Positions 30,956-35,958 of a DNA stretch of 35,958 nucleotides are shown one piece after another. Each line of letters begins with the position of its first letter. Positions within the stretch are counted from its first letter, which is position 1. The notes below the pieces were generated by a model. It did no database searches and was not told where the DNA came from. It was given only the letters and a program-made list of their open reading frames with translations. Both the position numbers and the translations under genes were made by a program. This DNA is from JAWLCQ01 sp041687095 (GTDB lineage Bacteria; Planctomycetota; Phycisphaerae; SM23-33), in assembly GCA_041687095.1 (NCBI GenBank), contig JAWLCQ010000035.1:1-35958 (forward strand). Reading direction: 5' to 3'.

Positions 30956-33535
30956 ATGCCCCCAAGAATCCACCTGATCTGTAACGCGCACCTCGACCCG
31001 GTCTGGCTGTGGGAGTGGCAGGAGGGCGCCGCCGAGGCCATCTCCACCTTCCGCACGGCCGCCGACCTGTGCGAGGAGTTCGGCGCGTTCGTCTTCAACC
31101 ACAACGAGGCCATCCTCTACCAATGGGTCGAGGAGTACGAGCCCGCCCTCTTCGCCCGCATCGCCCGCCTGATCCAAAGTGGGCAATGGAACGTCATGGG
31201 CGGGTGGTATCTCCAGCCGGACTGCAACATGCCCAGCGGGGAATCCTTCGTCCGCCAGATGCTCGAGGGGCGGACGTACTTCCGCGACCGCTTCGGGATC
31301 GAGGTGACGACGGGCGTGAACTTCGACCCGTTCGGGCACTCGCGGGGGCTGGTGCAGATCCTCGCCCGCGGGGGGTACGACTCGTATCTCTTCTGCCGCC
31401 CGGGAGATGGCTGGGTGAATCTGCCGGACAACGATTTCATCTGGGTCGGGTTCGACGGGTCGGAGATCCTCGCGCGTCGCTGCCCCGACGGATACCTCTC
31501 GCACCGCGGGCAGGCGAGGAAGAAGGCGGAGGACTGGATCGCCAATCACCCGGGCGCGGACCCCGGGATCGTCCTGTGGGGCGTGGGCAATCACGGGGGC
31601 GGGCCCTCCCGCCAGGACCTCCGCGACCTCACCGCCCTCATCGCCCAGCGATCCGACGTCGAGATCGTCCACTCGACCCCGCAGGCGTACTTCGCCGAAC
31701 TGGCGGGGCGGCGGGATGGGGATTCACCGCGGAGAGCGCAGAGAACGCAGAGAGGGAGCAAGAGCGATCCTGATTCTGCTCCTCTCTCCGCGCTCTCTGC
31801 GTCCTCCGCGGTGAACGATCCCCTGCCGCGCCACGCGGGAGACCTCAACCCCTGGGCCGTCGGGTGCTACACCTCGCAGATCCGCATCAAGCAGACCCAC
31901 CGCCGCCTGGAGAACGAGCTGTTCGCGACGGAGAAGATGCTCTCGGGGGCCTGGGTGCAGGGACGGATCGAGTACCCCGCCGCCGAACTCGCCGACGCCC
32001 AACGCGACCTGCTCTACGCCCAGTTCCACGACGTGCTCCCGGGCTCATCCATCCAGCCGGTCGAGGAGGCGTCGCTGCGGCGGATGGAGCACGGGCTGGA
32101 GATCCTCTCGCGGTGCAAGGCGCGGGCGTTCTTCGCGTTGGCGGGGGGGCAGAAGCGGGCGAAGGAGGGCGAGATCCCCGTCCTCGTCTACAACCCCCAC
32201 CCGCACCGCGTCGAGATGACCGTCGAGTGCGAGTTCCAACTCGCCGACCAGAACTGGTCGGACACCTGGACCCGCCCGCGCGTCTACCGCGGGCGAACCG
32301 AGCTGCCCTCGCAGGTCGAGAAGGAGCAGAGCAGCCTCAACCTCGACTGGCGGAAACGCATGGTCTTCCCGGCCGTGCTGGAACCGGGCATGAACCGCTT
32401 CGACTGCCGGCTCGAGCGGCTGCCCGCCAAACCGCCCGTCGAGACGAAGGTCCGTGACGGGGCGATCCGCTTCCGCACCGAGGAACTGGACGTGACCATC
32501 AACGCCCGCACGGGCCTGCTCGACCGCTGCCGCATCGGGGGCAGGGACGTGCTGGGCGCGCGGGCGTTCGCCCCGCTGGTGATGCACGACAACGAGGACC
32601 CGTGGGGCATGCGGGTGCGGGCGTTCCGCAAGATCGCGGGGCGGTTCAAGGCGCTGTCGAAGACGGCCGCCGCCCGCCTTGCTGGCGTGCACGCCCGCGC
32701 GCTCGACCCCGTCCGCGTGATCGAGGACGGGCCCGCCCGCACGGTCGTCGAGGCCCTGCTGGGATACGAGGACTCGCGGATCTGCCTGCACTACGTGCTG
32801 CCCAAGCGCGGGGCCCGGTTCGAGGTGGACCTCCGCGTGCACTGGAACGAGAAGGACCGCATGCTCAAGCTCTCGCTGCCCACGCCCTGGACGGGGGCGA
32901 CGCTGCTGGGCGAGACGGCGTACGGGGTGCAGTCGCTGCCGACCAACGGGGACGAGTCCGTTGCCCAGCGGTGGGTGGCGGTCGTGGATCGCGGACGGGA
33001 TGCGGCGATGACCTGCTGCAACGACGGGACGTACGGGAGCGATTTCCTCGAGGGCGAGCTGCGCCTGTCGCTGCTGCGATCGAGCGTGTACGCGGGGCAC
33101 CCGATCGGCGAGCGGCCGATCGTGCCGCAGGACCGCTACACCCCGCGGATCGACCAGGGGGAGCGTCGGTTCCGGTTCCGCATCGGGGCGGGGACGGTGG
33201 AGGAGCGGCTGTCGGCGGTCCCGCGCGAGGCGCAGGCGATGAACGAGGCCCCCTTCGCCCTGTCGTTCTTCCCGCACGGGGAGGGCGAACCGTGCGGACC
33301 TCTGGCGAAGCTCAGCGACGCCGTCGTCCAACTCTCCGCCGCCAAGCGCGCCCACGACAACGACGCCCTCATCCTCCGCCTGTTCAACCCCACCGCCCGC
33401 AAGCGCACCACGACGCTGACCGTCCCGTCCCTGGGCGTGCGCGAGAAGCTCGCCCTCAACGCCTTCGAGATCCGCACCCTCCGCGTCGAGCGCGAGGGCG
33501 GAAAGGTCCGTGAGGTGAACCTGCTGGAGCGGTAG
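30956..33535 (+). CDS. GH38 alpha-mannosidase
   Basis: Hydrolyses alpha-mannosides, probably of glycans or polysaccharide fragments. It has 859 residues, with the usual GH38 order. The catalytic barrel begins CNAHLDPVWLWEWQEG (zinc-binding His12 and Asp14) and contains the nucleophile Asp124 in VNFDPFGHSRGL. A three-helix middle domain follows (LNPWAVGCYTSQIRIKQTHR; YAQFHDVLPGSS), then beta-sandwich C-terminal domains from about residue 400. There is no signal peptide. Residues 256-286 (DSPRRAQRTQRGSKS onward) are encoded by a 93-bp palindromic repeat and fall in the loop before the middle domain, where relatives have a short linker. GGGAG is 8 nt before the ATG. No other glycosidase gene is adjacent, only the SGNH hydrolase downstream. 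Confidence 0.93.
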   Translation: MPPRIHLICNAHLDPVWLWEWQEGAAEAISTFRTAADLCEEFGAFVFNHNEAILYQWVEEYEPALFARIARLIQSGQWNVMGGWYLQPDCNMPSGESFVRQMLEGRTYFRDRFGIEVTTGVNFDPFGHSRGLVQILARGGYDSYLFCRPGDGWVNLPDNDFIWVGFDGSEILARRCPDGYLSHRGQARKKAEDWIANHPGADPGIVLWGVGNHGGGPSRQDLRDLTALIAQRSDVEIVHSTPQAYFAELAGRRDGDSPRRAQRTQRGSKSDPDSAPLSALSASSAVNDPLPRHAGDLNPWAVGCYTSQIRIKQTHRRLENELFATEKMLSGAWVQGRIEYPAAELADAQRDLLYAQFHDVLPGSSIQPVEEASLRRMEHGLEILSRCKARAFFALAGGQKRAKEGEIPVLVYNPHPHRVEMTVECEFQLADQNWSDTWTRPRVYRGRTELPSQVEKEQSSLNLDWRKRMVFPAVLEPGMNRFDCRLERLPAKPPVETKVRDGAIRFRTEELDVTINARTGLLDRCRIGGRDVLGARAFAPLVMHDNEDPWGMRVRAFRKIAGRFKALSKTAAARLAGVHARALDPVRVIEDGPARTVVEALLGYEDSRICLHYVLPKRGARFEVDLRVHWNEKDRMLKLSLPTPWTGATLLGETAYGVQSLPTNGDESVAQRWVAVVDRGRDAAMTCCNDGTYGSDFLEGELRLSLLRSSVYAGHPIGERPIVPQDRYTPRIDQGERRFRFRIGAGTVEERLSAVPREAQAMNEAPFALSFFPHGEGEPCGPLAKLSDAVVQLSAAKRAHDNDALILRLFNPTARKRTTTLTVPSLGVREKLALNAFEIRTLRVEREGGKVREVNLLER
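31723..31815. repeat. 93-bp palindromic element inside the mannosidase gene
   Basis: Arms 31723-31760 and 31777-31815 are imperfect inverted copies beginning TTCACCGCGGAG, rich in CGCAGAGA words, around a 16-nt centre. The element is exactly 31 codons long and has no stop in the reading frame used. Its words are of the kind found in intergenic dispersed repeats in many bacteria, but I see no second full copy in this window. Confidence 0.8.
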
Positions 33536-33610
33536 GGGGTGCAACCGTCGGAGTGAGGCGGAGGCGGTTGCACGCGGGATTGCGCCCCGGCGCGCTCCGT
33601 CCCAGTAGGC

Positions 33611-33662
33611 AACGCTGGTTGGGCGTGGTGCTTCGCTGCGCTCCGCAAACCACGGCACCCGG
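33611..33662 (+). repeat. Dispersed repeat F, copy after the mannosidase gene
   Basis: Contains GGTTGGGCGTGGTGCTTCGC, then CTGCGCTCCGCAAACCACGG and CACCC. It lies 76 nt after the mannosidase stop and directly before an H3 hairpin. Confidence 0.7.
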
Positions 33663-33675
33663 TCCCACACGTCTG

Positions 33676-33872
33676 CGTTGGGGGTCTCCTGACCCCCAAC
33701 GTCCCGGAACGTCCAGATCGCTTCCGCGCCAGCGTTGTGGCGGCGCTTCGGTCCCGGCGGGAACATGTCCTGAGCCTGTCGGAGTGCCGCCGCGAAGGGA
33801 ACGCTCCAACGGCGCTGCCGCGGAGGCACCCCTCGCCCCTCCCGGACGCCGGGGGTCAGGAGACCCCCGGCG
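33676..33872. repeat. Hairpin repeat H3, copies 2 and 3
   Basis: Copy 2: CGTTGGGGGTC (33676-33686), TCCT, complement (33691-33701). Copy 3: CGCCGGGGGTC (33847-33857), AGGA, complement (33862-33872). A partial copy follows at 33886-33905. The stretch between resembles the inverse of 14255-14334. The rest of the gap 33536-34218 carries a weak promoter candidate (TTGCCG 34033-34038, GACAAT 34055-34060) and no gene. Confidence 0.8.
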
Positions 33873-34218
33873 CATGCGCTTGGGCCGGTCAGGAGACCCC
33901 CGGCGCAGGCGTGTGGGGCGGGTCAGGATACCTTCGCCCAAACGTTTGGATCTGGAGACCCGCGACGTATGCCTGAAGCCTGGGTGTGGCATTCGAGGGG
34001 GGACGCTCTACTACCGCCTGTCGGAAAAATACTTGCCGAATCAAGAATCCGTGGGACAATACCATGACCTGTCCGCGGCGATCGCGGGCGGGTTGGTGCA
34101 GAGGGCGGCGGCGTCGGGACCCTGGCTCGAGGGTTCGCGTCCACTCAAGTCCCTCAAGGACAAGGCGGGTCCGCGGCTGCTTCGCTCGGGGCGGCGGCGG
34201 GCTGGGAAGGAGATGCTC

Positions 34219-35562
34219 ATGTTGCTCAAGGGCTTGCGGGGTTTGTGCGCGTTGGCGGTGCTGCTGCTCGTTGCCTCCTCGGTGAACGCGCAGGCGGTCC
34301 TCTCCGAAACCTTCACGACCGACCCGGCCGCCAGGGGCTGGGCCGCGTACTCCCCCCAGGTGCCCAAGTCCTGGCTGTACGGGCCGTACACCGGGCCCAC
34401 ATGGTGGACGGCCGGTAACGCGTACGTCACCGCCGCCACCAGTCAGCACATGGTCCACTCCCCCGACTTCGCCGTCACCGGGGACCAGTACTACCGCATC
34501 GCGTTCGACTCCCGGTGCGTGTCGGGCCCGGCGATGCTGCACCTGGTGGGCACCAACGCCGACGCGAGCTACGGCCTGTGGACCAAACCCCCAAGCTGGT
34601 ACGGGGAACCGGGCGAGCTGACCCCCGTCGCCACGCGGATCGCGCAGTCGGCGGATTGGGTGTCGAACGTCGAGTACATCCGCGCTCGCCCCAACGCCGT
34701 GAACTCCTACGTCCGCTTCCAGGCGAACAGCGCCACCGAGAGCAGCGACCTGCACGTGGACAACGTCACCGTCGAGCCCGTCAGCCACGCCGCCGTCCTC
34801 GCCGCCGCCGACGCCCTCTACGCCCAGATGCCCCAGGTGGACTACACGCCCGCGGAGAACCGCTTCGACGCCCTGCAGCGCACGCGGGCGAAGATCGCCG
34901 CCGGGCAGCCCGTCACCATCGTCATGCTCGGGGACAGCATCATGGACGACACCGCCAACTCGACGCTCGACGTGCTGCTGGAGCGGCAGTGGGGCGTGCC
35001 GGTGCGGGTCGTGTCGGCCGTCGGGAGCGGGACCAGCATGAAGGACTGGAACAACCCCGTCAACACCGACCCCGACGCGAAGTACCTCAACCTGCAGGAG
35101 AACGTCCTGGACATGGCCCCGGACCTGGTGATGCTGGGGGGCATCAGCAACCGGACCGAGCCCGGGTCCCTCCCGTGCTACAACGACTTTCGCGGGGTGA
35201 TCGGGAAGCTCCGCGACGGCATCGACGGCCAATACGGATACCAGGTGGACATCCTGCTGCTGACGGGCGTGCTCAGCGCCTACGGGGACGCCTCGGGCTA
35301 CGCCGCCGGACTGCAGGCCATCGCTGACGACCTGGGGACCGGGATGTTCGACATCCGCTCCGCCTGGAACCAGTACCTCAGCGCCGCCGCCGGTGACGGC
35401 TGGGCCCACGCCGACTTCATGCGAGACAGCGGCCTGGTGCATGGGAACACGTACGGCAAGCAGGCGGTGGGGCGGATCCTGGAGGCCTACCTCGTGCCCG
35501 AGCCCGCCTCGTGCGCCCTGCTGGTGTGCGGGGCGCTGGCGCTGCTCCGCCGGCGGCGGTAG
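34219..35562 (+). CDS. Secreted SGNH/GDSL-type hydrolase with PEP-CTERM tail
   Basis: A 447-residue exported protein. The signal peptide (LCALAVLLLVASSVNA) is followed by a beta-rich region of about 170 residues (carbohydrate-binding-like: SETFTTDPAARGWAAYS, LHVDNVTVEP). An SGNH hydrolase domain comes next, with VMLGDSIMDD (Ser240), a glycine in AVGSGTS, LGGISNRTE (the GxxN block) and DSGLVH (Asp403 and His408). The C-terminus VPEPASCALLVCGALALL plus RRRR is a PEP-CTERM sorting signal, expected to be processed by an exosortase (none in this window). It probably removes ester groups from a polysaccharide, by inference. GGAAGGAG supports ATG 34219; ATG 34213 is an alternative. Confidence 0.88.
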   Translation: MLLKGLRGLCALAVLLLVASSVNAQAVLSETFTTDPAARGWAAYSPQVPKSWLYGPYTGPTWWTAGNAYVTAATSQHMVHSPDFAVTGDQYYRIAFDSRCVSGPAMLHLVGTNADASYGLWTKPPSWYGEPGELTPVATRIAQSADWVSNVEYIRARPNAVNSYVRFQANSATESSDLHVDNVTVEPVSHAAVLAAADALYAQMPQVDYTPAENRFDALQRTRAKIAAGQPVTIVMLGDSIMDDTANSTLDVLLERQWGVPVRVVSAVGSGTSMKDWNNPVNTDPDAKYLNLQENVLDMAPDLVMLGGISNRTEPGSLPCYNDFRGVIGKLRDGIDGQYGYQVDILLLTGVLSAYGDASGYAAGLQAIADDLGTGMFDIRSAWNQYLSAAAGDGWAHADFMRDSGLVHGNTYGKQAVGRILEAYLVPEPASCALLVCGALALLRRRR

Positions 35563-35593
35563 GGCGCATCCCAGATAATCCGCAGCCCCCGTC

Positions 35594-35720
35594 GGTTGGA
35601 CGTGGTTGCTCCCGGCTTCGCCAAGGCTCCGCCGAGGCAAGCCGCTTCGCTCCGCAGACCACGGCACCCGCCCGGGAAAAAACGGGCACCCGCCCGTGGA
35701 TGAACTGGAATGCGTATGAC
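35594..35720 (+). repeat. Dispersed repeat F, long copy
   Basis: Begins GGTTGGACGTGGTTGCTC, carries an extra GGCTTCGCCAAGGCTCCGCC block in the loop, then CGCTCCGCAGACCACGGCAC and CGGGCACCCGCCCG, ending GAATGCGTATGACC. It fills almost the whole gap between the SGNH gene and the last gene. Confidence 0.75.
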
Positions 35721-35727
35721 CTGACCG

Positions 35728-35958
35728 CTACGCCTCCTCGACGACGACGAGTTTGCCCATGGTGCGGAGCTTGTCGACGAGGAGGTCGACGGCGTGGCGG
35801 CGGTGGAGGATGCCCTGCTGGCGGTAGGCGAGGTCGGCGGCGGCGGGGTTGGCCGCGGATCCGACGATGACGTTGACGCGGTCGGCGACGCGGAGGAGGC
35901 AGCACAGGTCGGTGGCGGGGTTGTTCTTGGCGTAGGCGGCGGGGTCGGCGTCGAGGAT
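35728..35958 (-). CDS. C-terminal part of an unidentified protein
   Basis: The last 76 codons of a minus-strand gene whose start lies outside the window. It reads ILDADPAAYAKNNPATDLCC near the cut and ends VDKLRTMGKLVVVEEA, with TAG at 35728-35730. Hydrophobic strands (RVNVIVGSA) alternate with helices, suggesting a soluble alpha/beta protein. I do not recognise the family. Confidence 0.6.
   Translation of the reverse strand: MLDADPAAYAKNNPATDLCCLLRVADRVNVIVGSAANPAAADLAYRQQGILHRRHAVDLLVDKLRTMGKLVVVEEA

Overview
The window is GC-rich bacterial chromosome, and I infer a planctomycete, most likely of the Phycisphaerae type. The clues are a secreted hydrolase ending in a PEP-CTERM sorting tail, a sulfatase, a GH38 alpha-mannosidase, a conserved protein I tentatively place in DUF6786, and wide intergenic spaces full of dispersed palindromic repeats. 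No 16S rRNA is present, so the placement is an inference. I see about 27 complete protein genes, two partial genes at the window edges and one tRNA-Phe. There is no rRNA, CRISPR array, prophage or plasmid function.

Layout. 1-1468: the end of an unknown gene, then a PRPP synthetase gene (prs) behind what looks like a histidine-type transcription attenuator. This consists of a promoter, a short His-rich leader peptide, a 13-bp antiterminator pairing and an intrinsic terminator. 1469-2712: a repeat-filled gap. 2713-5868: a DUF2254 membrane protein convergent with an MsbA-like ABC exporter. 6521-9594: rpoN (sigma-54), a PHP phosphoesterase and an aldo/keto reductase, tightly packed. 9811-15335: pterin carbinolamine dehydratase, rsgA overlapping a TSUP permease, an AEC permease, a lipoprotein and endonuclease IV. 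16117-18734: a PpiD/SurA-like membrane-anchored protein, tRNA-Phe and a LysM lipoprotein. 19074-23678: the DUF6786-like protein, malic enzyme, a REP-associated tyrosine transposase (RAYT) flanked by its own REP hairpins, and a MazG-like pyrophosphohydrolase. 23960-27668: trpB, a sulfatase and trpA, in that order. 28178-35562: accA, tyrA, the GH38 alpha-mannosidase and the PEP-CTERM SGNH hydrolase. A partial gene of unknown function closes the window.

How the genes relate. Several serve aromatic and histidine precursor supply: PRPP synthetase feeds His, Trp and nucleotides; trpB and trpA make tryptophan; tyrA makes tyrosine; the pterin dehydratase may recycle a pterin cofactor. Malic enzyme and AccA link C4 acids to fatty-acid synthesis. 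The sulfatase, mannosidase and secreted SGNH hydrolase fit a lifestyle on sulfated or decorated polysaccharides.

Most unusual points. (1) The putative His-leader attenuator in front of prs. (2) A RAYT/REP unit together with several hairpin-repeat families whose stems differ by paired compensatory changes between copies. (3) A 93-bp palindromic element that sits in frame inside the mannosidase gene. (4) A sulfatase inserted between trpB and trpA. (5) A recurring -10 box of the form GGTANNNT placed 7-13 nt before start codons that lack a Shine-Dalgarno, which suggests leaderless mRNAs.
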